Shown piece after piece: positions 27,962 to 36,558 of a DNA stretch of 64,000 nt. The stretch's first letter is position 1, and every line of letters starts with the position of its first letter. The DNA lies in assembly GCA_030697165.1 (NCBI GenBank), contig JAUYQQ010000003.1:1-64000 (forward strand), in the 5' to 3' direction. The notes beneath the pieces were generated by a model. That model ran no database searches, was not told where the DNA came from, and worked only from the letters and a program-made list of their open reading frames with translations. A program made the translations under genes and the position numbers. Origin of the DNA: Acidobacteriota bacterium. Its GTDB lineage: Bacteria > Acidobacteriota > Vicinamibacteria > Vicinamibacterales > UBA2999.

Positions 27962-29112
27962 CGGGTGCCTGCCGGGGCGCGCATGGTGTCGTCCACGACG
28001 TGCTCGATCGCGGCGACGAATCGCTGCCGGGAGAAGGTTTCCGCGTGGGCGCGAATGCGCGCCGGGTTCCACCGCGTCGCCGCGGCGCGCTGTAACCCCG
28101 CGGCCAGCGACGCTACCGTCGGCTCGCCGAACAGCACGCCGGTCTCGCCCTCGATCACCGTGTCGAGCGCGCCGCCGCGGCCGAGCGCCACCACCGGGCG
28201 GCCGCAGGCCTGGGCCTCGACCGGGACGATGCCGAAGTCTTCTTCGCCGGGGAGGATCGCCGCGGTGCAGGTTCGATACAAGTCCCGGATCTCCTCGTCC
28301 GTTCGCCAGCCGGCCAGCTCGATGCCGTCGCCGGTGAGGCGCTCCAGGCTCTGCCGTTCGGGGCCGCTGCCGACGACCGTGAGCCGCACACCGGCCTGGC
28401 GGGCGGCCATCATGGCCAGGTCGACGCGCTTGTACGGCACCAGTGCAGACACCACCAGGAAATGTGGTGAATTGGCGATCTGGTGATTTGGTGATTTGGT
28501 TGACGGCACGGCTGTCACCGCCTCGTCCGAGGCGGGGCTGTAGAACTCAGTGTCGACCGGTGGATGAACAAGGGTCGACTGACGATTATAGTACAGCGCG
28601 ATCCTCCGCGCAACATATTGAGAGATAGCGAGATAGCGGTGTACCCGACCCTCGGTGGCCCGGTCCCAGCGGGCCAGACCGGCCAGCACCGGCCGCAGCA
28701 GGGCGCTTGGCACCTTGCCGACCCGATCCGGGCCGAAGTAGGCATCGAACTGGTCCCACGCGTAGCGCATGGGCGTCAGGCAATAGCAGAGGTGCCGCGC
28801 CCGGCCCGTGACCACCACCGACTTGGCGGCGCAGTGGCTGGTGCTGATCACCAGGTCGTAGCCGTCGAGGTCGAACTGCTCGACCGCCATGGGGAAGAGC
28901 GGCAAGTACTGCCGATAGAGCGTGCCCGCCATCGGCAGCCAGTGGATGGGTGATTTCTTCACCAGCCGCTTCTCGATGACCGGCGTGACCGTGCCCTTCA
29001 GATAGACCAGCGTGAACAGGTCGGCGGCGGGGAAGAGCTCGCAGAACACCTCGAGCGCCTTCTCCCCTCCGCGCATACCAGTGATCCAGTCGTGGATGAG
29101 TGCGACGCGCAC
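27955..29112 (-). CDS. Glycosyltransferase family 4 protein
   Basis: 385 residues from GTG 29112 (VRVALIHDWITGMRGGEKALE). The GT-B fold is evident: N-domain acceptor loop near the start, C-domain LVVSALVPYKRVDLAM, VVGSGPERQSLERL and the EX7E-type region GEEDFGIVPVEAQACGRPVVA. It adds a nucleotide-sugar-derived residue to the growing lipid-linked glycan. A TKSPNHQIANSPHF stretch at about 205-218 is encoded by the AAATCACC-type minisatellite and probably forms a surface insertion between domains. It is the first gene of the operon with the sugar-phosphate transferase and decarboxylase. Confidence 0.88.
   Translation of the reverse strand: MRVALIHDWITGMRGGEKALEVFCELFPAADLFTLVYLKGTVTPVIEKRLVKKSPIHWLPMAGTLYRQYLPLFPMAVEQFDLDGYDLVISTSHCAAKSVVVTGRARHLCYCLTPMRYAWDQFDAYFGPDRVGKVPSALLRPVLAGLARWDRATEGRVHRYLAISQYVARRIALYYNRQSTLVHPPVDTEFYSPASDEAVTAVPSTKSPNHQIANSPHFLVVSALVPYKRVDLAMMAARQAGVRLTVVGSGPERQSLERLTGDGIELAGWRTDEEIRDLYRTCTAAILPGEEDFGIVPVEAQACGRPVVALGRGGALDTVIEGETGVLFGEPTVASLAAGLQRAAATRWNPARIRAHAETFSRQRFVAAIEHVVDDTMRAPAGTRW
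28464..28502. repeat. AAATCACC-type minisatellite inside a glycosyltransferase gene
   Basis: Units of GGTGATTT and related octamers (the minus strand reads CCAAATCACCAAATCACC) are translated in frame as a Ser/Pro/Asn/His-rich insert. They resemble the block at 17179-17269. Confidence 0.75.
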
Positions 29113-29260
29113 CTCGGGATCATAGCCCACGCGGGAGCACACTTCGCATTTGTGGTAACTGCGGATGGCTTGTGGGGAGCCTCGGCGTGCAGTCGCCGTC
29201 TGGGCGCCTGATGGAGTGGCCCATCTCTTGCTCTTGTGAGGTGTTGGAGGACATCAACAC

Positions 29261-29725
29261 ATGACCACAAACGCACCACACAAGACGCCAGGCGCGGCGA
29301 CCGACTCGCTCAGCCGGACAGGGAACGGCCACGACAAGAGCGGAGTGATGAGCGGCATACAAGAGACGGTCGCTCAGCGAGTGGACCAGGAGAAGAAGCG
29401 CGCGGCCCAAGGGATCGGCAGTATCGCCGACGTGATTCACCAGGCCGGCGATGGGTTGCGCGAGCAGAACGAAGGCCTGGCCACGCTCGTCGAGGGTGCC
29501 AGCACTCAGCTCAGGCAATTCGCCGAGCACATCCGCACGCGCGGCGCCGGCGACCTCGTTGAGGACGTGGCGGTGTTTGGACGGCGCCGGCCCGCGCTCT
29601 TCATTGGCGGCGCCCTGCTCCTCGGACTGGGCCTCGCGCGCTTCCTGAAGAGTTCCGCGCCCACGAGCCGCCAGCCTTACCAGGATCGCGCCGGCGCGGC
29701 CTTCGGCGACGCCGGCCAGTACTGA
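29261..29725 (+). CDS. Small single-helix membrane protein, YqjD-like position
   Basis: 154 residues. A hydrophilic, helical N-terminal two thirds (EKKRAAQGIGSIADVIHQAGDGLREQ) is followed by one membrane helix (PALFIGGALLLGLGLARFLKSS, about 110-130) and a short tail. GGAGG lies 9 nt before ATG 29261. I recognise no domain, but the topology and the following YqjE-like and DUF3618 genes match the ribosome- or membrane-associated stress proteins YqjD/ElaB. It begins a three-gene operon with 12-nt spacing to the next gene. Confidence 0.65.
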   Translation: MTTNAPHKTPGAATDSLSRTGNGHDKSGVMSGIQETVAQRVDQEKKRAAQGIGSIADVIHQAGDGLREQNEGLATLVEGASTQLRQFAEHIRTRGAGDLVEDVAVFGRRRPALFIGGALLLGLGLARFLKSSAPTSRQPYQDRAGAAFGDAGQY

Positions 29726-29737
29726 CGGGAGGCAATC

Positions 29738-30133
29738 ATGGATGCGTCACGTTCTGAACAGTCGCTCGGCAGCCTGTTGTCGGATCTGTCTCAACAGACG
29801 GCCGACCTCGTTCGGCAAGAGACTCGATTGGCCAAAGCGGAGCTGGGCCAAAAGGTCACGGAGCTGAAACGGCCCGCCCTGCTAATCGGGGCCGGTGCTG
29901 CCGCCGGGCTGACGGCGTTGATGACGACGGCGATGGCGCTGACGCTGTTGCTGATCGAACTTGGCGTCACCCCGTGGGCCGCGGCGGTGATCTGCACGGC
30001 CATTCTGGCCCTCACGGCCTTCGCACTGGTCCAGACCGGCCTGTCGGCTTTCGCGGGCCGCAGCCTGGTGCCCGACCAGACGATTCATTCAATCAAGGAG
30101 ACGACCCAGTGGCTGAAGAACGAAACCCGGTGA
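29738..30133 (+). CDS. Holin superfamily III / YqjE-like membrane protein
   Basis: 131 residues. An amphipathic helical N-terminus (LLSDLSQQTADLVRQETRLAKAELGQKV) precedes two membrane helices (about 46-70 and 78-100). This arrangement is the conserved pattern of the actinobacterial Holin-X/YqjE family, whose members are membrane proteins of unknown cellular role despite the phage name. GGGAGG precedes the ATG. It is the second gene of the trio and overlaps the DUF3618 gene by 25 nt. No phage genes are nearby, so lysis is unlikely. Confidence 0.82.
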   Translation: MDASRSEQSLGSLLSDLSQQTADLVRQETRLAKAELGQKVTELKRPALLIGAGAAAGLTALMTTAMALTLLLIELGVTPWAAAVICTAILALTAFALVQTGLSAFAGRSLVPDQTIHSIKETTQWLKNETR

Positions 30134-30963
30134 CGGGAACGGTCGCTGGCGAGACGGGGGCGATCCGAAATGAGATCGCCCGCACGCGCAGCGAGATGAG
30201 CAACACGATTGGCGAAATTCAAGACCGGCTGAAGCCCGAGCACCTGATCCAGCAAGCCAAGGACAGTGTGCAGGAGGCGGCCGCAGTAAAGATGAGGACC
30301 ATTATGCATTCTGCAAACCACGCCGCGGGAGCCGTGGCCGGGACCACGCGAAGAGCGGCCGACCAGGCCACCGACTACGTCAAGCACCACCCCGTGCAAT
30401 TCGCCTTGGTGGCGGCCGGAGTCACGTGGCTGCTGACGCGCAACAATCGCCACGAGTGGCGGGGCACGCGCGGCTACAACGTCGCCAACGACTGGCAGGG
30501 ATCGGACGCGGCGGAGGGGTACGTCGCACAGGCGAAGGATAAGACCCGCGAAGTGGTCGACCAGGTGCGCGACGCCGCCTCGACCGCCAGCGCCCAGGTG
30601 CGCGACGCCGCGTCGACCGCCACCGACCAGGTGCAGCAGAGTTGGCAGCGTGCTGGCCACACCTCGCAGCGATGGCTCACCGAGAACCCGCTGGCCGTTG
30701 GTGTCGCCGCCGTCGCGGCCGGTGTCGCGCTTGGCTTGGTGGTTCCGGGCACCCGGCTCGAGGATCGAACGCTCGGCGAAACCCGTGATTCGATGGTCGA
30801 AAAGGCCGGCGAGGCCGCGCGTGATCTGCGCGACGCCGTCGCGGTGAAGGCGAAGGACGTAGCCGCGGAGGTGATGGGTGAAGTGGCGCCGGCCGCAACG
30901 CCGCCCGCCGCGCAATCCGCAGCGCTACCCAGGAGCTCGGCCGGCAGCTATCGACCGACCTAG
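30109..30963 (+). CDS. DUF3618-domain membrane protein
   Basis: 284 residues from GTG 30109, with AAGGAG about 8 nt upstream. The DUF3618 helix pair is near residues 12-45 (IRNEIARTRSEMSNTIGEIQDRL). A weak hydrophobic segment near 95-110 and a stronger one near 200-222 suggest two membrane contacts. Between them are coiled-coil-like repeats with a duplicated VRDAASTA. The Ala-rich tail resembles YqjD- or CsbD-type stress proteins. The family is common in envelope-stress clusters but has no assigned activity. Overlap with the holin-like gene implies coupled translation. Confidence 0.78.
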   Translation: MAEERNPVTGTVAGETGAIRNEIARTRSEMSNTIGEIQDRLKPEHLIQQAKDSVQEAAAVKMRTIMHSANHAAGAVAGTTRRAADQATDYVKHHPVQFALVAAGVTWLLTRNNRHEWRGTRGYNVANDWQGSDAAEGYVAQAKDKTREVVDQVRDAASTASAQVRDAASTATDQVQQSWQRAGHTSQRWLTENPLAVGVAAVAAGVALGLVVPGTRLEDRTLGETRDSMVEKAGEAARDLRDAVAVKAKDVAAEVMGEVAPAATPPAAQSAALPRSSAGSYRPT

Positions 30964-31000
30964 CTCTCAGGCACAACGCTTCAACGCGAACCGGTCGCCC

Positions 31001-32113
31001 CTACCGGTTCGCGACTTCCATGTAGATCTGGTGAATCTTGCCCACGCTCTGCTTCCACGAGAAATCGTGGGCGCGGGCGAGGCCCTTGGCGATCAGGTCA
31101 GTGCGCAAGGTCTCGTCGGTCACGGCGCGGACAATCCCGTCGGCAATCGCCTCCGACTCGTGCGGGTCGACCAGCAGCGCCGCGCCGCCGGCCACTTCGG
31201 GCAGCGACGACACGTTGGAGGTCACGACCGGCGTGCCGCAGGCCATGGCCTCGAGCGGCGGCAACCCAAATCCCTCGTAGAGCGACGGGAACACGAACGC
31301 GCGGGCCAGGCGGTAGAACGCGGCCAGCGTCTCCTGCGGCTGAAAGCCCAGGAACCGGACGTGCTTGTCCAGCTTGTGGCGGTGCACTGACTGCCGCAGC
31401 ACGGGATACTTCGACAGTTCGTCGCCGATGATGATCAACTTCAAGTTGTCAGGGCCGCTGCGCTGGGCGATCGCGAAGGCTTCCACCAGCCGCTCGATGT
31501 TCTTGTGCGGCTTGATATTGCCGACGTACAGCACGAAGGGGTGGTCCAGCTGGTAGCGCTGGCGCGTCAGATCCATGCGGTGCAGATCGGCCGGCCCGAG
31601 AAATCGCTCGTCGATGGCGTTGTAGATGACCTCGACCTTCTCGGGTGGGATGTCGAAGAACCGCAGGATGTCGCGCTTCGACGCCTCCGACACCGTCAGC
31701 ACCCGGTCGGCCTTCCGGGTCGCGCTCCACATCGAACCCTTCGCGTACACGTAGGCCAGCTTGCCGGGCAGGTACTGCGGGAACATCAGGTGAATGCAGT
31801 CGTGAATGGTTACGACCGAGCGGCAGCGAATCGCCGGCGGCAGCACGTAGTGCGGTTCGTGCACCATCGCCACGCGTTCGCGCGCCAGCGCCAGCGGAAT
31901 GCGGACCTGTTCGGCGATCGAGTAGGTCGGCGCGGTCTCGGGGACCATCCGGAAGTTGCGCCCAAGCACGTCGCCGGCATCCACGTCGTCGGGCCGGCAC
32001 AGCACGACGTATTCGGTGGCCTGGTCGAGCCGCGACAACTCGATCAGGATGTTGCGGATGTACGTGCCGATGCCGAAGTCGCGAAGCTTGCGCGCGTCGA
32101 TCGCGATCCGCAT
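31001..32113 (-). CDS. Glycosyltransferase family 4 protein (mannosyltransferase-like)
   Basis: 370 residues from ATG 32113, two bases after the upstream stop. The start MRIAIDARKLRDFGIGTYIRN is typical of GT4 enzymes that build exopolysaccharides. The C-domain has VLYVGNIKPHKNIERLVEAF, GFQPQETLAAFYRLA and the EX7E region PSLYEGFGLPPLEAMACGTPVV. HDCIHLMFPQ near residue 105 is conserved in the subgroup. It is the last gene of a four-gene leftward glycosyltransferase operon starting at 35162. Confidence 0.9.
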   Translation of the reverse strand: MRIAIDARKLRDFGIGTYIRNILIELSRLDQATEYVVLCRPDDVDAGDVLGRNFRMVPETAPTYSIAEQVRIPLALARERVAMVHEPHYVLPPAIRCRSVVTIHDCIHLMFPQYLPGKLAYVYAKGSMWSATRKADRVLTVSEASKRDILRFFDIPPEKVEVIYNAIDERFLGPADLHRMDLTRQRYQLDHPFVLYVGNIKPHKNIERLVEAFAIAQRSGPDNLKLIIIGDELSKYPVLRQSVHRHKLDKHVRFLGFQPQETLAAFYRLARAFVFPSLYEGFGLPPLEAMACGTPVVTSNVSSLPEVAGGAALLVDPHESEAIADGIVRAVTDETLRTDLIAKGLARAHDFSWKQSVGKIHQIYMEVANR

Positions 32114-32115
32114 GG

Positions 32116-32946
32116 TCAGTGTCCGGCCGTCTTGCCGGTCAGCTTGAGATAGACGCGCAGCACGCCGGCCCACCGCGGCAGGTGCTTCTCGTAGTATGCC
32201 AGTTGGCTCTGGCGATAGCGCCGCTCGGTTTCGGGATTGCGGGCGGCCGACTTGCCGCGATGGTGCAGCACTTCCGCACCCGCGACATACAACACGGTCC
32301 GGCCGCGCTTGGCCATCGCCACGCACAAGTCGACGTCCTCTGTGTACATGAAGTACCGCTCGTCGAGCAGCCCCACGGCTTCGAGGTCCGGCCGGCGAAT
32401 CACCATGCATGCGCCGCTGACCCACGCCACCTCGCGCGCCTGGCGGCTCAGCTTGTCCACCTTCCGGACAATGCGCCGCACCTTGCGGTAGTAGAGGCCG
32501 GAAAACAGCTTGCGCTTCAACTCGTTCCACGGCCCGATCGGCTCACCCCACGACAGTTCGGGAAAGCCGCGTTCGCTCAGCAGCCGCGCGCCGGCGATGG
32601 CGGCATCGGGGTGCGCGGCGAGCCCGCGCACCAGCGTCTGGATCGCGCCCGGCGGCGCCACGGTGTCGGGATTCATCAGCAGCACGTAGTCACTGGTGGT
32701 GGCCCGAATCCCCAGGTTGTTCGCCCGCGAGAAGCCAACGTTGGTGGGCGACTCGATCACCTGCACGTCGGGCCAGCGGCCGCGCACCAGTGCCGCCGTG
32801 CCGTCGGTCGAGGCGTTGTCGACGACCGTGATCGTGGTGGGAAACGGCGCCGTGTGCCCGACCAGCGAGTCAAGGCACGGCCCGATCTCGGTGGCGGAGT
32901 TGTAGGTGACGATGATGATCGTCAGCGATGAGAGGTTATCGGCCAA
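32116..32946 (-). CDS. Glycosyltransferase family 2 protein (rhamnosyltransferase-like)
   Basis: 276 residues from TTG 32946, overlapping the upstream stop by 11 nt. The GT-A motifs are TIIIVTYNSATEIGPCLDSL at the N-terminus, VVDNASTDGTAAL, NVGFSRANNLGI, the DxD-equivalent NPDTV, and GACMVIRRPDLEAVGLLDERYFMYTEDVDLC. This set is typical of WsaE/WbbL-type GT2 enzymes that transfer rhamnose or similar sugars. It acts at the cytoplasmic face of the inner membrane. The TTG start is supported by context only; no strong ribosome site is visible. Confidence 0.88.
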   Translation of the reverse strand: MADNLSSLTIIIVTYNSATEIGPCLDSLVGHTAPFPTTITVVDNASTDGTAALVRGRWPDVQVIESPTNVGFSRANNLGIRATTSDYVLLMNPDTVAPPGAIQTLVRGLAAHPDAAIAGARLLSERGFPELSWGEPIGPWNELKRKLFSGLYYRKVRRIVRKVDKLSRQAREVAWVSGACMVIRRPDLEAVGLLDERYFMYTEDVDLCVAMAKRGRTVLYVAGAEVLHHRGKSAARNPETERRYRQSQLAYYEKHLPRWAGVLRVYLKLTGKTAGH

Positions 32947-34051
32947 TCGCCGCCCCTTCAATCGCCGCGAGCGTGCGTGCGGCGGTCGTCGCCCAGTCGT
33001 AGCGTGCCAGCACCGCGGGGGCGTGGTCGCGCAGGCGGTGCCGCAGGGGCCCATCGGTCAGGGCCGCCACGAGCGCCGCCGCCACGGCATCATCGCCGGC
33101 CGAGGCGGACACGTAGTGCGCCGCCGGACCGGCGGTCTCGCGGGCGACCGGCGTATCCAGTAACACCGGCGTGACGCCGGCGGCCAGGGCCTCGAGCGGC
33201 GTCAGGCCAAACCCCTCGTACTCCGACAGGAACGCAAACACCGAGGCTTGCGCGTACAGCCCGGCCAGGGTGTCGTCGTCCACGTACGCGCGCAGGTGGA
33301 TCCGGTCGCGATGACGCGAGCGCTGGCGCACGGCGTCGAGATCGATCCGCGGCCGCCGGGTGCGGTTCTCGCCGACAATTTCGAGCTGCGCCGACGGCAC
33401 CCGATCTGCCACCGCGTCAAATGCCGCCATCAATCGATCAACCCTTCGCCTTTCGAACACCGAGCCAACGTATAGCACGATTGGTTCCCGTCCCGCGGTT
33501 CTGCCGCCTTCGGGCAATGTGGCGTCCGGCTTCAGCCGGACCATTTGGCGCATGCCCAGCGGAATAACCTGGATCCGGGAGGCCGGCAGCCCGATGTGGC
33601 GGGCAATCTCCCCCTGCGAGTAGGCGGTATCGGTCAATACGGCCTTCGCCCTGCGGGCCGACCAGGCCGTGAGCAGCCGCCGCCGCCGGCCTTCGCGGGC
33701 CGAGAACCATTCGGGGTGGGCAAAGAACGAGACGTCGTGGATCGTCAGGACGACCGGCGCTGCCGCCGTCAGCGGCGCCGAATACGCGGGCGCGAAGACG
33801 ACATCGGGACGCCGTGCGGCCAGCGCGCGCGGATACGACCATTGCTCCCAGATCGATCCGCCGCCACCGTCAACCACCTGCACGGCTGATCGCCACGCCG
33901 GCGGGACACGCGGCGTCGCGTGGGCGTACAACGTCCAGTCGTGCCGCATCGCCGCGGCGTTGGCCGCCCATTCGGTCAGCAGCTCGCTCAAGTACCGCCC
34001 GACTCCGGTGGGGTGGCCGCAGAGTTCGCGCGCGTCAACCGCGATGCGCAT
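32936..34051 (-). CDS. Glycosyltransferase family 4 protein with repeat-derived insert
   Basis: 371 residues from ATG 34051 (MRIAVDARELCGHPTGVGRYLSEL). The GT-B domains show HDVSFFAHPEWFS, PIVLYVGSVFERRRVDRLMAAFD, and the EX7E region LSEYEGFGLTPLEALAAGVTPVL. Between the two Rossmann domains, near residues 170-178, the chain contains VRLKPDAT, encoded by a dispersed palindrome at 33517-33542; the following LPEGGRTAGRE may also be added sequence. The inter-domain linker is a tolerant site, so activity is probably kept. It overlaps both neighbours in the operon. Confidence 0.88.
   Translation of the reverse strand: MRIAVDARELCGHPTGVGRYLSELLTEWAANAAAMRHDWTLYAHATPRVPPAWRSAVQVVDGGGGSIWEQWSYPRALAARRPDVVFAPAYSAPLTAAAPVVLTIHDVSFFAHPEWFSAREGRRRRLLTAWSARRAKAVLTDTAYSQGEIARHIGLPASRIQVIPLGMRQMVRLKPDATLPEGGRTAGREPIVLYVGSVFERRRVDRLMAAFDAVADRVPSAQLEIVGENRTRRPRIDLDAVRQRSRHRDRIHLRAYVDDDTLAGLYAQASVFAFLSEYEGFGLTPLEALAAGVTPVLLDTPVARETAGPAAHYVSASAGDDAVAAALVAALTDGPLRHRLRDHAPAVLARYDWATTAARTLAAIEGAAIGR
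33517..33542. repeat. TTTA-loop palindrome family, short copy in a glycosyltransferase gene
   Basis: ATGTGGCGTCCGGCTTCAGC is followed by CGGACC. It is a palindrome with a TTCA loop, read on the minus strand as VRLKPDAT in the glycosyltransferase linker. Confidence 0.9.
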
Positions 34052-35162
34052 GGACCTCCATCGCCGACGCGTACGCCTGCCGCGCCGCCACCGCGCAGGC
34101 GGCCCAGCTGTACTGCGAGGCCTGCAGCAGGCCTCGCTGCGCCGCCGCCTTCGCGTGGTCATCGTCGAGGAGCGCGCGCATGGCGGCCGCTAAGCCTTCG
34201 GCGTCATCCGGATCGACCGGCGCCGCGGCGCCGCCGGCGACCTCGGGCAGCGAGCCGCGCGACGAGACGACGACCGGGACGCCGCACGCCATGGCTTCGA
34301 GCACGGGCAAGCCAAAACCCTCTTCGTACGACGGCAGCACCAGCATGCGCGCGCCGGCGAACAGCTCGATGCGCCGGGCGGTGTCAACGTAGCCGGTGAT
34401 CGTGACGTGTCCCGCGAGCGGCGCGGCGTTGGCCCGTGCTTCCCAGCGCGCCGAGGCGGTCGTGGTGTGCCCCGCCAGGATCAGCGCCGGCGCGTCGGCC
34501 ACCTGGGCGCGCAGGCGGGCGTAGGCTTCGAGCAGGGTGCCGACGTTCTTGCGCAGGTTCAACGTGCCGAGGAACAGGATGTGCTTGCCGCGCTCGGCCG
34601 CCTGGCGCGCCGCCACCGCGGCCGACCAGTCGGGGCGTCCGGGCGGGCAGACATGCACGCGCGATCGGCTTACGCCCAGTTCCCGCGTCACTTCGCCGGC
34701 GGCGTACTGCGACGACACGACGATCGCGTCGGCGCGGGCCGCGTGTGAGCGCGCCAGCCGCGGGTAGTCGCGGCGGATCTCCGCGGCCATCTGATCGGGA
34801 TGGCGCAAGAAGTCGAGGTCGTGAATCGTCACCACCCGCGCGGCATGGGTAGTCGGAATCAGCATGGGACTTTGGCTGTGGACCACGTCGTGCTCGCCGG
34901 CCAGCCATTCGACCGGCGGCCATTCGAGACGGTTCCAGCCCCAGACGAGGGCGCGGACGGGGACGTGGACGTCGGCGAGCTGGGCACCCGGCATCTCGGC
35001 GGCCAACGAGGGCGCCAGGCGGTCTTTCCACGAACTGCTGAAGAGGGTGACCGAGTCGGCCGGCCCGGTTCGGGCACACAACGCCGTGGCCAGCCCGTGC
35101 ACGAACTCACCGACGCCCGTCCGTTCGCGTAGCGCCGGACGGTAATCGACCAGGATCCGCAC
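34035..35162 (-). CDS. Glycosyltransferase family 4 protein, first gene of operon
   Basis: 375 residues from GTG 35162 (VRILVDYRPALRERTGVGEFVHGL). GT-B motifs: HSQSPMLIPTTHAARVVTIHDLDFL in the N-domain, ILFLGTLNLRKNVGTLLEAY, and the EX7E region PSYEEGFGLPVLEAMACGVPVVVS. The upstream 95 nt carry a 10-bp inverted repeat shared with the divergent ugd promoter region, so expression may be co-regulated with UDP-glucuronate synthesis. Its 3' end overlaps the next glycosyltransferase gene by 17 nt. Confidence 0.89.
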   Translation of the reverse strand: MRILVDYRPALRERTGVGEFVHGLATALCARTGPADSVTLFSSSWKDRLAPSLAAEMPGAQLADVHVPVRALVWGWNRLEWPPVEWLAGEHDVVHSQSPMLIPTTHAARVVTIHDLDFLRHPDQMAAEIRRDYPRLARSHAARADAIVVSSQYAAGEVTRELGVSRSRVHVCPPGRPDWSAAVAARQAAERGKHILFLGTLNLRKNVGTLLEAYARLRAQVADAPALILAGHTTTASARWEARANAAPLAGHVTITGYVDTARRIELFAGARMLVLPSYEEGFGLPVLEAMACGVPVVVSSRGSLPEVAGGAAAPVDPDDAEGLAAAMRALLDDDHAKAAAQRGLLQASQYSWAACAVAARQAYASAMEVHAHRG

Positions 35163-35172
35163 GGGAAAGAGG

Positions 35173-35203
35173 GTACCACAAGACCGGCAAGTCCTTGTGG
35201 TAC
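35173..35203. promoter_or_regulatory. Candidate operator: 10-bp inverted repeat between divergent sugar genes
   Basis: GTACCACAAG (35173-35182) and CTTGTGGTAC (35194-35203) are perfect arms separated by 11 nt. The site lies 11 nt upstream of the glycosyltransferase start and 6 nt upstream of the -35 of the ugd promoter. One bound dimer could affect both directions. No regulator gene is adjacent. Confidence 0.5.
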
Positions 35204-35209
35204 AGTATG

Positions 35210-35238
35210 TTGACAGCCTACCACCCGGATGATAGGCT
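35210..35238 (+). promoter_or_regulatory. Sigma-70-like promoter of ugd
   Basis: A perfect TTGACA (35210-35215) is followed after 17 nt by TAGGCT (35233-35238, 3 of 6 to consensus). The start codon is at 35258 after a GGGGGG ribosome site, giving a leader of about 13 nt. Confidence 0.55.
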
Positions 35239-35257
35239 TTTTGGTTTTGGGGGGCGA

Positions 35258-36556
35258 ATGAAGATCGCAGTGGTGGGGACCGGGTACGTAGGACTCGTGC
35301 TCGGCGCATGCATGGCCGAGTCGGGCAACGACGTCATGTGCGTCGACAAGGATGCCGCGAAGGTCCGCATGCTTCGGCGCGGCAAGGTGCCCATCTACGA
35401 GCCTGGCCTCGAAGAGATGGTCAAGCGCAACAAGACCGAAGGCCGGTTGTCGTTCACGACCGAACTGCCTAAGGCGGTCCGCGCCGCCGAGGTGGTCTTC
35501 ATTGCGGTCGGCACTCCGCAAGGCGAAGACGGCTCCGCCGACCTGCGTCACGTGATGGGGGTCGCGCGCGAGATTGCCCGCGCCATGAACGGCTACAAGG
35601 TGATCGTCAACAAGAGCACCGTCCCGGTGGGCACCGCCGAGAAGGTGCGCGAGGTGGTCCGGCGGGAGACAACGCATCCGTTCAGCGTGGTCAGCAATCC
35701 CGAGTTCCTGAAGCAGGGCGCCGCGGTTGACGATTTCATGAAGCCGGATCGCGTGGTGATTGGCGCCGAGGACCCGCGCGCCGCCGAGCTGATGGTCAAG
35801 CTCCACCAGCCGTTCACGCGCACCGGCGCGCCGATCATGGTGATGGATTGCCCCAGCGCCGAACTGTCGAAATACGCCTCCAATGCCTTCCTGGCGACGA
35901 AGATCTCGTTCATGAACGAGATTGCCAACGTCTGCGACCTGTTCGGCGCCGATGTCGATCGGGTGCGGCAGGCGGTCGGCTCCGACCGCCGGATCGGGAC
36001 GTCGTTCCTCTTCCCGGGCGTGGGCTACGGCGGCAGCTGTTTCCCGAAAGACGTCAAGGCCGTGACGAAGTTCGCCGCCGACAAGAAGTACGACTTCAAG
36101 ATCCTGAAGGCGGTGGACGCGGTCAACGAGAACCAGAAGCGCGTGCTGGTGAAGAAGATCGAGGCCCACTTCGGGGCCGGCCTGAAGGGCAAGACCATCG
36201 CGGTGTGGGGCCTGGCGTTCAAGCCCAAGACCGACGACATGCGCGAGGCGCCGGCCATTCCCATCATCGAGGCCCTGCTCGCCAAGGGCGCCAAGGTGCA
36301 GGCCTACGATCCGGAGGCGATGAAGGTGGCCAAACAGTTGTTCGGCAACCGCGTCACCTACGCCACCCGCAACTACGACGCCCTCAAGGGGGCCGACGCG
36401 CTGGCGGTGATCACCGAGTGGCAGGAATTTCGTGAGCCCGACTTCGCTCGCATCAAGAAGTTGATGCGCGCGCCGGTGGTGTTCGACGGCCGCAACATCT
36501 ATCAGCGGGATGATATGAAGGCGCTCGGCTTCACCTACTTCTCGATCGGACGGTAG
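35258..36556 (+). CDS. ugd: UDP-glucose 6-dehydrogenase
   Basis: 432 residues from ATG 35258 (MKIAVVGTGYVGLVLGACMAE, the NAD-binding start). Conserved sites: TPQGEDGSADL, NKSTVPVGTAEKV, NPEFLKQGAAVDDFMKPDRVVIG, and the catalytic cysteine in GVGYGGSCFPKDVKA near residue 260. The C-domain has WGLAFKPKTDDMREAP. It oxidises UDP-glucose to UDP-glucuronate with 2 NAD+. The product feeds the decarboxylase at 25582-26520 or is used directly. It starts a rightward run with galE, the ABC exporter and housekeeping genes. Confidence 0.95.
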   Translation: MKIAVVGTGYVGLVLGACMAESGNDVMCVDKDAAKVRMLRRGKVPIYEPGLEEMVKRNKTEGRLSFTTELPKAVRAAEVVFIAVGTPQGEDGSADLRHVMGVAREIARAMNGYKVIVNKSTVPVGTAEKVREVVRRETTHPFSVVSNPEFLKQGAAVDDFMKPDRVVIGAEDPRAAELMVKLHQPFTRTGAPIMVMDCPSAELSKYASNAFLATKISFMNEIANVCDLFGADVDRVRQAVGSDRRIGTSFLFPGVGYGGSCFPKDVKAVTKFAADKKYDFKILKAVDAVNENQKRVLVKKIEAHFGAGLKGKTIAVWGLAFKPKTDDMREAPAIPIIEALLAKGAKVQAYDPEAMKVAKQLFGNRVTYATRNYDALKGADALAVITEWQEFREPDFARIKKLMRAPVVFDGRNIYQRDDMKALGFTYFSIGR

Positions 36557-36558
36557 CC

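Noticed and set aside
29738-30133. Phage holin indicating a prophage
   Set aside because: The holin-superfamily-III name is historical; no lysis, tail or integrase genes are nearby and the context is a stress-membrane operon.
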